Assembly (NCBI GenBank): GCA_016125285.1
Contig: WGMA01000015.1
Location: forward strand, 1 to 64,000
Source: Phycisphaera sp.
GTDB lineage: Bacteria > Planctomycetota > Phycisphaerae > Phycisphaerales > Zrk34
Reading direction: 5' to 3'
DNA length: 64,000 nt
Below, piece after piece: positions 17,828 to 26,957 of the stretch (positions are counted from its first letter, which is position 1; each line of letters starts with the position of its first letter). The translations under genes were made by a program, and so were the position numbers. The notes beneath the pieces were generated by a model. The model had not been told where the DNA came from. It saw only the letters and a program-made list of their open reading frames with translations, and searched no databases.

Positions 17828-19549
17828 GTGACGATGCAGGCGAAGGTCAGCGAACGGCCCGACGCGGTCCGCGCGACGGGGCGTGGCGCGGCGTCTATCG
17901 GTCGGTGGGCTGGGCCCGTCGACGGACCCGACGCCCCGCGCGCCGAGCCCGCCGGCATCGCCGCGGCGCTCGGTGATCTGTCGCGGCCCGTGGGCTTTGT
18001 CGAAGTCGAGGGCCGGCCTGCGGTTGTCACGTGCGGGACCGTCACGCTCGGCGACGTGCCGAGCGGTAATGACGCCGCGGACGCCGACACGCTACCCGTG
18101 CTCGGCTACGCCCCGGCGCTGCATCCGTCGCAGCTCGGCGACCGCAGCTTCTGCGACGACTACGGCACGCGCTTCGCCTACATGACCGGCGCGATGGCCA
18201 ACGGGATCGCGTCCGTCGAGACGGTCATCGCCGCGGCGCGGGCCGGGTGCCTCGGCGCGTACGGAGCCGCCGGGCAGTCGGTCGACGTGATCAGCGCCGC
18301 GATCGATCGCATCCAGACGGCGCTCGACACGCAGTCCGCGCACGGCGGGCCCTACGCGTTCAACCTGATCCACAGCCCCAACGAGCCGGCGCACGAGCAG
18401 GCCGTGGTCGACCTGTACATCGCCCGCGGCGTGCACCTCGTCGAGGCGTCCGCGTACCTCGGCCTCACGCCCGCCGTCGTGCGCTACCGGCTGCACGGCA
18501 TCTACGTCGACGACGAGGGCAACGTCGTGACGCCCAACCGCGTGATCGCCAAGGCGTCGCGCATCGAGGTCGCTACGCGCTGGTTCAGCCCGCCGCCGCA
18601 GAAGATGGTCGACGACCTCGTCGCCGCGGGGCACATCACGCCCGAGCAGGCGGAGCTGTCGCAGCGGATCCCGATGGCGCAGGACCTGACCGCCGAGGCC
18701 GACTCCGGCGGGCACACCGACAACCGTCCCGCGATCACGCTGATCCCCACGATGCTCGCCCTGCGGGATCGCATGCAGCGGGAGCACCGCTACGGCGTGC
18801 CGCTGCGTGTGGGCGCGGCGGGGGGCATCGCCACGCCGTCGTCCGCCGCCGCGGCGTTCGCCATGGGCGCGTCCTACATCGTCACCGGCACCGTCAACCA
18901 GGCGTGCGTGGAGTCCGGCTCGTCGGACGGCGTCCGCCAGATGCTCGCCGAGACCGAGCAGGCCGACGTGACCATGGCGCCCGCCGCGGACATGTTCGAG
19001 ATGGGCGTGAAGCTGCAGGTGCTCAAGCGCGGCACGATGTTCGCCATGCGGGCCGGGAAGCTGTTCGAGCTCTACCGCGCCCACGACTCGCTCGACGCCA
19101 TCCCCGCCACGGAGCGCGCTTCGCTGGAGAAGACCGTCTTCCGCGCCCCGCTCGACGAGATCTGGCGACTCACCGCCGAATACTTCGGCAAGTACGACCC
19201 CGCGCAGGTCGCGAAGGCCGACAGCGACCCGAAGCACAAGATGGCCCTGACGTTCCGCTGGTACCTCGGCCTGTCGAGCCGCTGGGCCAACGCCGGCGAC
19301 CCCGACCGCCGCATCGACTACCAGGTCTGGTGCGGCCCGGCCATGGGCGCCTTCAACGAATGGACCGCCGACACCTTCCTCGCCAAACCCGAACACCGCA
19401 CCATCGGCACGGTCGCGTGGAACCTGCTGCATGGCGCTGCGGTACAAACCCGCATCAACGCGCTAAGGTCGCAGGGCGTGAGGTTGGACGGTGACGTGAC
19501 GCGGATTGAGCCGAAGAACGCAGATGATCTGCAACGAGTGATGGATTGA
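17828..19549 (+). CDS. pfaD: PfaD-type enoyl reductase of PUFA synthase
   Basis: PfaD is a 573-residue flavin-dependent trans-acting enoyl reductase that reduces selected double bonds during PUFA synthesis. Diagnostic stretches are 'MTGAMANGIASVE', 'AGCLGAYGAAGQ', 'GPYAFNLIHSPNEP' and 'GVHLVEASAYLGLTPAVVRYR', plus the FMN-binding barrel segment 'VGAAGGIATPSSAAAAFAMGA'. The length matches the family (about 540). The start is uncertain between GTG 17828, which has GAGAGG 8 bp upstream, and ATG 17834. It is the first gene of a nine-gene operon. The C-terminal 20 residues are unusually charged, and their coding sequence runs into the following SUKH gene after only 2 bp. Confidence 0.93.
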   Translation: MTMQAKVSERPDAVRATGRGAASIGRWAGPVDGPDAPRAEPAGIAAALGDLSRPVGFVEVEGRPAVVTCGTVTLGDVPSGNDAADADTLPVLGYAPALHPSQLGDRSFCDDYGTRFAYMTGAMANGIASVETVIAAARAGCLGAYGAAGQSVDVISAAIDRIQTALDTQSAHGGPYAFNLIHSPNEPAHEQAVVDLYIARGVHLVEASAYLGLTPAVVRYRLHGIYVDDEGNVVTPNRVIAKASRIEVATRWFSPPPQKMVDDLVAAGHITPEQAELSQRIPMAQDLTAEADSGGHTDNRPAITLIPTMLALRDRMQREHRYGVPLRVGAAGGIATPSSAAAAFAMGASYIVTGTVNQACVESGSSDGVRQMLAETEQADVTMAPAADMFEMGVKLQVLKRGTMFAMRAGKLFELYRAHDSLDAIPATERASLEKTVFRAPLDEIWRLTAEYFGKYDPAQVAKADSDPKHKMALTFRWYLGLSSRWANAGDPDRRIDYQVWCGPAMGAFNEWTADTFLAKPEHRTIGTVAWNLLHGAAVQTRINALRSQGVRLDGDVTRIEPKNADDLQRVMD

Positions 19550-19551
19550 TC

Positions 19552-19983
19552 ATGCAAGACGTTGACGAACTCATCTCGCGCGCGAAGGCCAACGGACATG
19601 ATGTCTGGGTAGCCGGCGCGCAATCGCCAGAGGACGTCGATGAATTTGAGAGAGGATTTGGCGCGAAGCTGCCGCCGTCGTATCGCGAGTTTCTCTTGAA
19701 GTACGGAGAGATCAGCATCGCCGATTCAGTCGCGGCAGGTATGGAGTGGTTGACGACCCAGACCGAAGTCTTTCGCGAGGACTATGACTTGCCTGACTAC
19801 CTTCGCGTTGTGCAACCGGACCACGATGCGCCTTACTGCTTCGATATTCGTCGTCCCGATCCGAACGGTGAAATGCCGATTATCTGTTTTGAATTGCACT
19901 CGCGCCACGAAGGAAAGATCGCATCAAACTTTGGTCAGTGGCTGCGTGATTGGTTCCTGAAAGGTTGGGCGGAAGACAATTGA
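19552..19983 (+). CDS. SMI1/KNR4 (SUKH) domain protein
   Basis: This 143-residue protein has the SUKH fold signature 'EDVDEFERGFGAKLPPSYREFLLKYGEISI' near residues 25-55 and a typical C-terminal 'FGQWLRDWF'. SUKH proteins are best known as immunity proteins of contact-dependent toxins, but some have other regulatory roles. It is sandwiched between pfaD (2 bp before) and pfaA, whose TTG start overlaps its stop, so it is transcribed with the synthase. Third codon positions are clearly less GC-rich than in the flanking genes, which suggests later acquisition. No toxin is nearby. A TTG at 19546 is an alternative start. Confidence 0.84.
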   Translation: MQDVDELISRAKANGHDVWVAGAQSPEDVDEFERGFGAKLPPSYREFLLKYGEISIADSVAAGMEWLTTQTEVFREDYDLPDYLRVVQPDHDAPYCFDIRRPDPNGEMPIICFELHSRHEGKIASNFGQWLRDWFLKGWAEDN

Positions 19984-22900
19984 GCAACGAACCCAACAAC
20001 CCGTCCCGTGAACCGCTGGCGATCGTCGGCATCGGCTGTCGTTTTCCGAAGGCCGATTCGCTGGAGGCGTTCTGGTCGAACATCCGGCGGGGGGTCGATG
20101 CGATCACGGAGATTCCGGAGTCGCACTGGGACCCGGCGGCGTATTTTGATGCGGACAAGTCGACGCCGGACATGACGTACGCGAAGCGGGGCGGGTTCAT
20201 CGATCCGGTGGACTTCAACCCGATGGAGTTCGGCGTCGGGCCGGTGAACATCGAGGCGACGGACACGACGCAGCTGCTGGGCATGCTGGTGGCGCGCGAC
20301 GCGCTGCGGGACGCGGGGTACGCGACGTCGCGCGAGGCGACCGACGGGCGGGCGTTCGACCGCGACCGGTGCAGCGTGATCCTCGGCGTGACCGGCACGC
20401 TGGAACTGGTGATCCCGCTGGGCGCGCGGCTCGGGCATCCGATCTGGCGGAAGGCGCTGGCGGAGGCGGGCGTCGACGGCGAGACCGCCGAGGACGTCGT
20501 GCAGCGCATCGCCGACGGGTACGTGCCGTGGCAGGAGAACAGCTTCCCCGGCCTGCTGGGCAACGTCGCGGCGGGGCGGATCGCCAATCGCCTCGACACC
20601 GGCGGGACCAACTGCGTGGTCGACGCGGCGTGCGCCAGTTCGCTGGGCGCGGTGCACATGGCGGCGATGGAGCTGTGGGCCGGTCGCAGCGACATGGCGA
20701 TCACCGGCGGGCTCGACACGTTCAACGACATCTTCATGTACATGTGCTTCAGCAAGACGCCGGCGCTGAGCCCGACGGGCAACAGCCGACCGTTCGACCG
20801 CGACGGCGACGGCACGATCCTCGGCGAGGGCCTGGGCGTGGTGGTGCTCAAGCGGCTGAGCGACGCGCAGCGCGACGGCGACAAGGTGTACTGCGTGCTG
20901 CGTTCGATCGGGTCGAGCAGCGATGGGAAGGGCAACGCGGTGTACGCGCCGAGCGCGAAGGGTCAGGCGAAGGCGCTGCGTGTGGCGTACCGCGAGGCGG
21001 GCGTGTCGCCGGACACGATCGAACTGATCGAGGCGCACGGCACGGGCACGAAGGTGGGCGACGCGGTGGAGCTCACGGCGCTGAGCGAGGTGTACCGCGA
21101 GGCGAAGGGCGACGGGACGTGGGCGGCGGTGGGTTCGGTGAAGTCGATGATCGGCCACACGAAGGCCGCGGCGGGCGTGGCGGGTCTGATCAAGGCCGCG
21201 ATGGCGCTGCGGCATAAGGTGCTGCCGCCGACGATCAAGGTCGCCAATCCGCTGGACGTGGTGAAGCCGGGCGACGCGCCGATGTACATCAACGCGGAGC
21301 AGCGTCCGTGGGTGCGTGGGACGGACGCGCCGCGTCGGGCCGCGCTCAGCGCGTTCGGGTTCGGCGGGTCGAACTTCCACGCGGTGCTGGAGGAAGCGCC
21401 GGCCGCGCAGGCCGAGCCGGCGTGGGACGGTCGGACGGTGATCCTTCCGCTGCACGCCGACACGCGCGACGCGCTGCTGGGTGAGCTCGACAGGATCGAC
21501 ACGACGTGGGACTGGCCGCGTTTGCGTGGCGAAGCGGCCCGACACCGCGCGGCGTTTGATGCGAAGGCGAAGTGTCGCCTCGTGCTGGTCATCGAGAAGG
21601 ACGACACGGACCTCGGCAAGCTGCTGGACAAGGCGCGCGAGCAAATCCGCAATCCGAAATCCGCAATCCGAAATACCTCCGCGTTCTTCGCGGAGGGTAC
21701 GCCCGGCAAGCTCGGCGTGCTGTTCCCCGGTCAGGGATCGCAGCGCATCGGCATGCTGCGTGACCTGGCGTGCCAGTTCCCGGCGGCGCTCGACGCGCTG
21801 GGCGCGGCGGACGCGGCTTACGGCCCTGCGACAGGCGCGCGGCACGGCGAGCGGCTCAGCGATCGCATCTATCCGATTACGGTGTTTGATGACGCGGCGC
21901 GGGCGGCGCAGGACGCGGCGTTGCGGGACACGTCGGTGGCTCAGCCGGCGTTGGGCGCGGTCAGCGCAGGGGCGTGGGACACGCTGCGACAGTTCGGCGT
22001 GTCGGCCGATGCGTTCGCGGGTCACAGCTTCGGCGAGCTGGTCGCGCTGCACGCGGCGGGGCGCATCGACGCCGGCACGCTGCACAGGCTCGCGGTGGCG
22101 CGCGGCCGGGCGATGGCCGACGCTGCGAACGCGGGTGGCGACACGGGCGCGATGCTCGCGGCGTTCGCTTCGGCGGATCAGCTGCGACAGATCATTGAAC
22201 AGCACAAGCTCGACGTGGTGCTTGCGAACGACAACGCGCCGACGCAGGTGGTGCTGTCGGGGCCGACGGACGCGATCGATCGCGCCGCGACGGTGCTGGC
22301 CGACGCGGGCATCCGCGCGAAGCGCCTCGAGGTCGCCGCGGCGTTTCACTCGCGGCTCGTCGCCGACGCCGAGACGAAGTTCGCTGCGGCGCTCGCTGAT
22401 ATCGACCTCGCGGGCACATCACCAAATCACCAAATCACCACTTCACCCAATCGAGGCGAGGTCTACGCGAACACCACAGGCGATCGATACCCCGCGGATG
22501 CCGACGAAGCGAAACGACTCCTCGCGGCGCAGCTCGCCAACCCGGTGAAGTTCGTCGACTCGATCCGCGCGATGCACGCGGCGGGTGTGCGGACGTTTGT
22601 CGAGGTCGGTCCGGGCGCGGTGCTGACGGGGTTGGTCGGCGCGATCCTCGGCGACGCGGATCACACGGCGATCGCGCTGGACGCGTCGCGCGGCAAGCGG
22701 TCGGGTCAGCACGACCTGGCGCTGCTGCTGGCGCGGCTTGCGTCACTGGGTTACGCGGTCGATCTGACGCGGTGGGACACGCCGGCGTCGGCGATCGAGA
22801 TTGATCAGAAGAAACCGGGGATGACCGTCAAGCTGACCGGGGCGAACTATGTCACGCCGCGCGAGCCGCGTCCGCCGCGCCCGCGCACCGCATCGAAGGT

Positions 22901-25900
22901 TGATGCTGCTAAGCCGCAAGCGGCTGGGGCATCGACGCACTCTACAACGCAGGCTACTCCCGCCATGGATCAGCAGTCCGCATCGAATCGTCCGTCATCG
23001 AATCCGCTGACCGCGAACGCGCTGGCGGCGACGCAGCAGTCGTTGCTGGCGTTGCAGCAGATGCAGCAGCAGGCCGCGGAACTGCACCGTCAGTACCTCG
23101 AGGGTCAGCAGGCGACGCAGCACGCGATCGCGCAGCTGATCGCGCAGCAGCAGGCGCTGCTGGGTGGCGCGCCGCTGCCGGCGGTGCAGATGCCGGTGGC
23201 GCCCGCGCCGGTTGCGAAGAGGCAAGCGGTGACGGAGGCGAGTGCGCCTTCGCGTGAGCCGCTCCCTCAGTCCGTCCCCGGCGTGGCGGGAGGCGGTGCG
23301 CCGTTCGCCCCGGTGGCAGAGGCGAAGAGGCAAGCGGTGACGGAGGCGAGTGCGCCTTCGCGTGAGCCGCTCCCTCAGTCCGTCCCCGGCGTGGTGGGAG
23401 GCGGTGCGGTTGACGTGTCGCGGTTCCGTGACGCGCTGCTCGCGGTCGTGGCGGACAAGACGGGGTATCCCGTTGAGATGCTCGAACTCGATATGTCGCT
23501 CGACGCGGACCTCGGCATAGACTCGATCAAGCGTGTGGAGATTCTGTCGGCGTTTCAGGAGCGGGTGCCGGATGCGCCGGCTGTGAAGCCGGACGATCTT
23601 GGGCGGTTGCAGACGCTGCGTCAGATCGTGGACTTCATGGGCGCGGCGGCGGGGGCGGCGGATGCGTCTGATGCGAAGAGGCAAGCGGTGGCGGAGGCGA
23701 GTGCGCCATCGCGTGAGCCGCTCCCTCAATCCCTCCCCGGCGGGGAGGGAGGTGGTGGGGTCGACGTGTCGCGGTTCCGTGACGCGCTGCTGGCGGTCGT
23801 GGCGGACAAGACGGGGTACCCCGTTGAGATGCTCGAGCTCGATATGTCGCTCGACGCGGACCTCGGGATTGATTCGATCAAACGTGTGGAGATTCTGTCG
23901 GCGTTTCAGGAACGTGCGCCGGATGCGCCGGCTGTGAAGCCGGACGATCTTGGGCGGCTGCAGACACTGCGGCAGATTGTGGAGTTTATGGGTGACGCGA
24001 CGCAGGCGAGTGCGCCATCGCGTGAGCCCCTCCCTCGATCCCTCCCCGGCGTGGTGGGAGGTGGTGCGGTTGACGTGTCGCGCTTCCGTGATGCGCTGCT
24101 GGCGGTGGTGGCGGATAAGACGGGGTATCCCGTTGAGATGCTCGAACTCGATATGTCGCTCGACGCGGACCTCGGCATAGACTCGATCAAGCGTGTGGAG
24201 ATTCTGTCGGCGTTTCAGGAACGTGTGCCGGACGCGCCGGCGGTGAAGCCGGACGATCTTGGGCGGTTGCAGACGCTGCGGCAGATCGTGGAGTTTATGG
24301 GTGACGCGGCGGAGGCGAGTGCGCCATCGCGTGAGCCCCTCCCTCGATCCCTCCCCGGCGGGGAGGGAGGTTCACCGACGCGGGTCGAGGTGGTTGTTGA
24401 GCCGCCGAAGCCGGCGCGGGTGTACACGGCGGACGATCTGGATCGGCGGGTGCTGGTGGCCACGCCGTTCGATCCGCACGCGGCGCGCGAGCACGTGGAG
24501 CTGCCGGAGGGCGCGGCGGTGTGGGTGACGGACGACGGCACGGAGCTGACGCATTACGTGTGTGCTTCGATCAAGTCGCGCGGGCTGCACCCGGAGGTGG
24601 TGGCGTTGAATCACGCCGCGCCGAACCCCGACGCGCGGCCGGTCGCGGGCCTGGTGCTGCTCGCGCCGGCGAAGCCTGCGTCGACGTACGTCGCCGACGC
24701 GTTCGGGCTGCTGCAGCGTGTGGGGGCGTCGCTGCGTGAATGCGGCAAGGACGGCGCGGCGCTGCTGGCGTGCGTGACGCGATTCGACGGGACGTTCATG
24801 CTGAACGCGCAGGCGGAGCCGGCGGCGGACGTGACGAGCGCGGGGCTGGCGGGTCTGGTGAAGACGGCTTCGCACGAGTGGCCGGAGGTGCACTGCAAGG
24901 TGATTGACGCGGCGCCGGGTCGGCCGGACCTGCAGCGGTTGGGCGAGCACGTGGTGATGGAGATGCTGGCGGTGGGGCCGATCGAGGTGGGCGTGGGCGC
25001 CGGGCCGGACGCACGGGTGGCGCTGGAGCTGCGGGACGAAAAGATTTCGGATTTCGGATCTCGGATTTCGGATTTGAAGGGCGAACTCGGCGGGGGCGAC
25101 GTGATCGTCGTCACCGGCGGGGCGCGCGGCGTGACGGCGGAGGTGGCGGTGGCGCTGGCCGAGACGTACGGCGTGACGCTGGCGTTGCTCGGCCGCAGCC
25201 CGGACCCGAAGCCGGAGCCGGCGTGGCTGGCCGACGCTCACGACGACGCGTCGATCAAGAAGGCGATCATCGCGCACCTCGGCGGCAAGGTGACGCCGAA
25301 GAAGGTCGAGGAACGCTTCCGCCCGATCGTCGCGAACCGTCAGATCAACGAGACGCTGCGTCGCATCGAGGCGGCGGGCGGTGCGGCGGTGTACCGCTCG
25401 GTCGACGTGCGTAACGCGGTGGCGGTGGCGAAGACGCTCGACGGGATCCGCAACGAGCACGGCCCGATCCGCGGCCTCGTGCACGGCGCGGGCGTGCTGG
25501 CCGACAAGCTGATCGAAGACAAGACCGCGGCCGACTTCGCGTCGGTGTGGTCGACGAAGGTGGACGGGCTGCGGGCGCTGCTGGCGGCGACGTCGAAGGA
25601 CGACCTGCGCGTGATGGTGCTGTTCGGCAGCTCGACGGGGCGGTTCGGCCGACGCGGTCAGGCGGACTACGCGGCGGCGAACGAGCTGCTCAACAAGCTG
25701 GCGCAGCGCGAGGCGCGGCGTCGGCCGGGCTGCCGCGTGGTGAGCGTCAACTGGGGCCCGTGGGACGGCGGCATGGTCACGCCGGAGCTGAAGAAGGTGT
25801 TCGCCGCGGAGGGCGTGAGCGTGATCCCGCTGGCGGCGGGCGCGGCGTACCTGACGCGCGAGATCGCGACGGACGTGAGCGACGCGGCGGCGTCGCCGGT

Positions 25901-26927
25901 GGAGGTGGTGCTGCTGGGGCCGCGCGAGGTCGAAGAGGCAAGCGGTGCGGACGCGGGGACGCGATCGGGCGCCGATCGCGCGGAAGAGAAGACCATCGCC
26001 ACGCCGGTGTCCGCGTCGATGCACGTGGCGCTGCGGCGCGAGGTGAGCGTCGAGTCTTGCCCGGTGCTGGCGTCGCACGTGATGAACGGCCGGGCGGTGC
26101 TGCCGACGGCGTTGATGATCGAGTGGATGGCGCACGCGGCGATCCACGACAACCCCGGCCTCGGCTTCGCGGGCTTCGACGACCTGCGCGTGCTCAAGGG
26201 CGTGATCGTCGAGCCGGAGCAGGCCACGGAGCTGCGCGTGCTCAAGGGCGTGATCGTCGAGCCGGAGCAGGCCACGGAGCTGCGCGTGTTTGCGGGCCCG
26301 GCCGAGGTGCGCGGCGAGGCGGACGTGGTGCCGGTCGAACTGCGCAGCGGCGATGGCGGCCAGGTGCTGCACGCCCGCGCGTCGATCGTGCTGAGCAACA
26401 CGCTGGAATCCGCGGCCGCGTCGAGCGCGGCGCGACCGACCGGCGCGTACGCGCACGCCGATCATCTCTACGCCGACGCACGCCTGTTCCACGGCCCGGA
26501 CCTGCACGCGATCGACGCCGTCGAGGCGTGCGGCGCCGCGGGCATCGTCACGCGTGTCCACACCGCGCCCGCGCCCGGCGAATGGCTCCGCCAGCCGCTG
26601 CGGGCGTCGTGGATCGCCGACCCGCTCGTGCTCGACGGCGCGTTCCAGTCGATGATCCTCTGGACGCAGGAAACACGCGGCGTCGGCTCGCTGCCCACCG
26701 GCGCGGCGCGATACCGTCAGTTCCAGCGCGACTACCCGACGACCGGCCCGATGCGGATCGTCATCCGTGTCACCGACCGCAAGGACCACGCCGCGACCGC
26801 CGACATCGAATTGCTCGACGCCAACGGTTCGCTCGTCGGCCGCATCGAAGGCTACACGTGCGTCATCGACGCGTCGCTCAACGAGGCGTTCACCCGCAAC
26901 CAGCTGCCGCAGCGCGTCGGCACGTAA
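19980..26927 (+). CDS. pfaA: PUFA synthase subunit PfaA (KS-AT-ACP3-KR-DH)
   Basis: This is a giant multidomain enzyme of 2315 residues. Domains in order are: ketosynthase (about 10-470; Cys218 in DAACASS, His353 in EAHGTGT, His393 in GHTKAAAG); malonyl/acyltransferase (about 575-925; Ser683 in GHSFGE); a Gln-rich helical linker (about 1010-1065); three acyl carrier domains with LGIDSIKR (Ser1182, Ser1299, Ser1402); ketoreductase (about 1700-1970, 'VVTGGARGVTAEVA', 'FGSSTGRFG'); and a C-terminal dehydratase hot-dog (about 2030-2315, H-V-M-N-G-R-A-V-L-P). The order is that of PfaA. The start is taken as TTG 19980, giving a TTGA overlap with the SUKH stop; conserved sequence begins at once. Several linkers contain dispersed repeats, and residues encoded at 26184-26279 are a perfect tandem duplication within the dehydratase. 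Confidence 0.93.
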   Translation: MSNEPNNPSREPLAIVGIGCRFPKADSLEAFWSNIRRGVDAITEIPESHWDPAAYFDADKSTPDMTYAKRGGFIDPVDFNPMEFGVGPVNIEATDTTQLLGMLVARDALRDAGYATSREATDGRAFDRDRCSVILGVTGTLELVIPLGARLGHPIWRKALAEAGVDGETAEDVVQRIADGYVPWQENSFPGLLGNVAAGRIANRLDTGGTNCVVDAACASSLGAVHMAAMELWAGRSDMAITGGLDTFNDIFMYMCFSKTPALSPTGNSRPFDRDGDGTILGEGLGVVVLKRLSDAQRDGDKVYCVLRSIGSSSDGKGNAVYAPSAKGQAKALRVAYREAGVSPDTIELIEAHGTGTKVGDAVELTALSEVYREAKGDGTWAAVGSVKSMIGHTKAAAGVAGLIKAAMALRHKVLPPTIKVANPLDVVKPGDAPMYINAEQRPWVRGTDAPRRAALSAFGFGGSNFHAVLEEAPAAQAEPAWDGRTVILPLHADTRDALLGELDRIDTTWDWPRLRGEAARHRAAFDAKAKCRLVLVIEKDDTDLGKLLDKAREQIRNPKSAIRNTSAFFAEGTPGKLGVLFPGQGSQRIGMLRDLACQFPAALDALGAADAAYGPATGARHGERLSDRIYPITVFDDAARAAQDAALRDTSVAQPALGAVSAGAWDTLRQFGVSADAFAGHSFGELVALHAAGRIDAGTLHRLAVARGRAMADAANAGGDTGAMLAAFASADQLRQIIEQHKLDVVLANDNAPTQVVLSGPTDAIDRAATVLADAGIRAKRLEVAAAFHSRLVADAETKFAAALADIDLAGTSPNHQITTSPNRGEVYANTTGDRYPADADEAKRLLAAQLANPVKFVDSIRAMHAAGVRTFVEVGPGAVLTGLVGAILGDADHTAIALDASRGKRSGQHDLALLLARLASLGYAVDLTRWDTPASAIEIDQKKPGMTVKLTGANYVTPREPRPPRPRTASKVDAAKPQAAGASTHSTTQATPAMDQQSASNRPSSNPLTANALAATQQSLLALQQMQQQAAELHRQYLEGQQATQHAIAQLIAQQQALLGGAPLPAVQMPVAPAPVAKRQAVTEASAPSREPLPQSVPGVAGGGAPFAPVAEAKRQAVTEASAPSREPLPQSVPGVVGGGAVDVSRFRDALLAVVADKTGYPVEMLELDMSLDADLGIDSIKRVEILSAFQERVPDAPAVKPDDLGRLQTLRQIVDFMGAAAGAADASDAKRQAVAEASAPSREPLPQSLPGGEGGGGVDVSRFRDALLAVVADKTGYPVEMLELDMSLDADLGIDSIKRVEILSAFQERAPDAPAVKPDDLGRLQTLRQIVEFMGDATQASAPSREPLPRSLPGVVGGGAVDVSRFRDALLAVVADKTGYPVEMLELDMSLDADLGIDSIKRVEILSAFQERVPDAPAVKPDDLGRLQTLRQIVEFMGDAAEASAPSREPLPRSLPGGEGGSPTRVEVVVEPPKPARVYTADDLDRRVLVATPFDPHAAREHVELPEGAAVWVTDDGTELTHYVCASIKSRGLHPEVVALNHAAPNPDARPVAGLVLLAPAKPASTYVADAFGLLQRVGASLRECGKDGAALLACVTRFDGTFMLNAQAEPAADVTSAGLAGLVKTASHEWPEVHCKVIDAAPGRPDLQRLGEHVVMEMLAVGPIEVGVGAGPDARVALELRDEKISDFGSRISDLKGELGGGDVIVVTGGARGVTAEVAVALAETYGVTLALLGRSPDPKPEPAWLADAHDDASIKKAIIAHLGGKVTPKKVEERFRPIVANRQINETLRRIEAAGGAAVYRSVDVRNAVAVAKTLDGIRNEHGPIRGLVHGAGVLADKLIEDKTAADFASVWSTKVDGLRALLAATSKDDLRVMVLFGSSTGRFGRRGQADYAAANELLNKLAQREARRRPGCRVVSVNWGPWDGGMVTPELKKVFAAEGVSVIPLAAGAAYLTREIATDVSDAAASPVEVVLLGPREVEEASGADAGTRSGADRAEEKTIATPVSASMHVALRREVSVESCPVLASHVMNGRAVLPTALMIEWMAHAAIHDNPGLGFAGFDDLRVLKGVIVEPEQATELRVLKGVIVEPEQATELRVFAGPAEVRGEADVVPVELRSGDGGQVLHARASIVLSNTLESAAASSAARPTGAYAHADHLYADARLFHGPDLHAIDAVEACGAAGIVTRVHTAPAPGEWLRQPLRASWIADPLVLDGAFQSMILWTQETRGVGSLPTGAARYRQFQRDYPTTGPMRIVIRVTDRKDHAATADIELLDANGSLVGRIEGYTCVIDASLNEAFTRNQLPQRVGT
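21643..21674 (+). repeat. AATCCG-type short repeat inside pfaA
   Basis: Four tandem variants of AATCCG(C/A)AA encode QIRNPKSAIRN in the linker between the KS and AT domains. It is the same family as 25044-25075, 27426-27457, 28326-28432 and 29681-29713. Confidence 0.75.
22416..22452 (+). repeat. TCACCAAA-type short repeat inside pfaA
   Basis: Tandem TCACCAAA units (about 3.5 copies) encode TSPNHQITTSPN within the AT domain, between the 'AAFHSRLVADAE' helix and the 'VYANTTGDRYP' strand. Length remains a multiple of three, so the frame is kept. Confidence 0.65.
23214..24372 (+). repeat. Repeated palindromic linkers around the three ACP domains
   Basis: Five copies of a linker encoding E-A-S-A-P-S-R-E-P-L-P-x-S-x-P-G occur at about 23214-23300, 23322-23408, 23673-23758, 24005-24068 and 24311-24372. 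The best copies hold the perfect palindrome TCCCTCCCC-GGC-GGGGAGGGA. The first two are exactly 108 bp (36 codons) apart. The ACP-coding DNA between copies is also near-identical, especially ACP1 and ACP3. The linker looks like a dispersed palindromic repeat that was amplified with the carrier domains. Confidence 0.8.
25044..25075 (-). repeat. AATCCG-type short repeat inside pfaA (reverse orientation)
   Basis: ATTTCGG units encode KISDFGSRISDL just before the ketoreductase Rossmann motif. They are the reverse complement of the family found at 21643-21674. Confidence 0.75.
26184..26279 (+). repeat. Perfect 48-bp tandem duplication in the pfaA dehydratase
   Basis: Copies at 26184-26231 and 26232-26279 are identical, and a 9-bp start of a third follows (26280-26288). 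They add 16 residues (L-R-V-L-K-G-V-I-V-E-P-E-Q-A-T-E twice) to the hot-dog domain after its active-site helix. Confidence 0.92.
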
Positions 26928-26957
26928 TCCGTCGACGCCTCGCGGCAAGGCAGTCCC

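Noticed and set aside
23214-24372. Regularly spaced repeats that might be a CRISPR array
   Set aside because: The repeats are in the coding frame of pfaA, the spacers are the conserved ACP domains themselves, and no cas genes are present.
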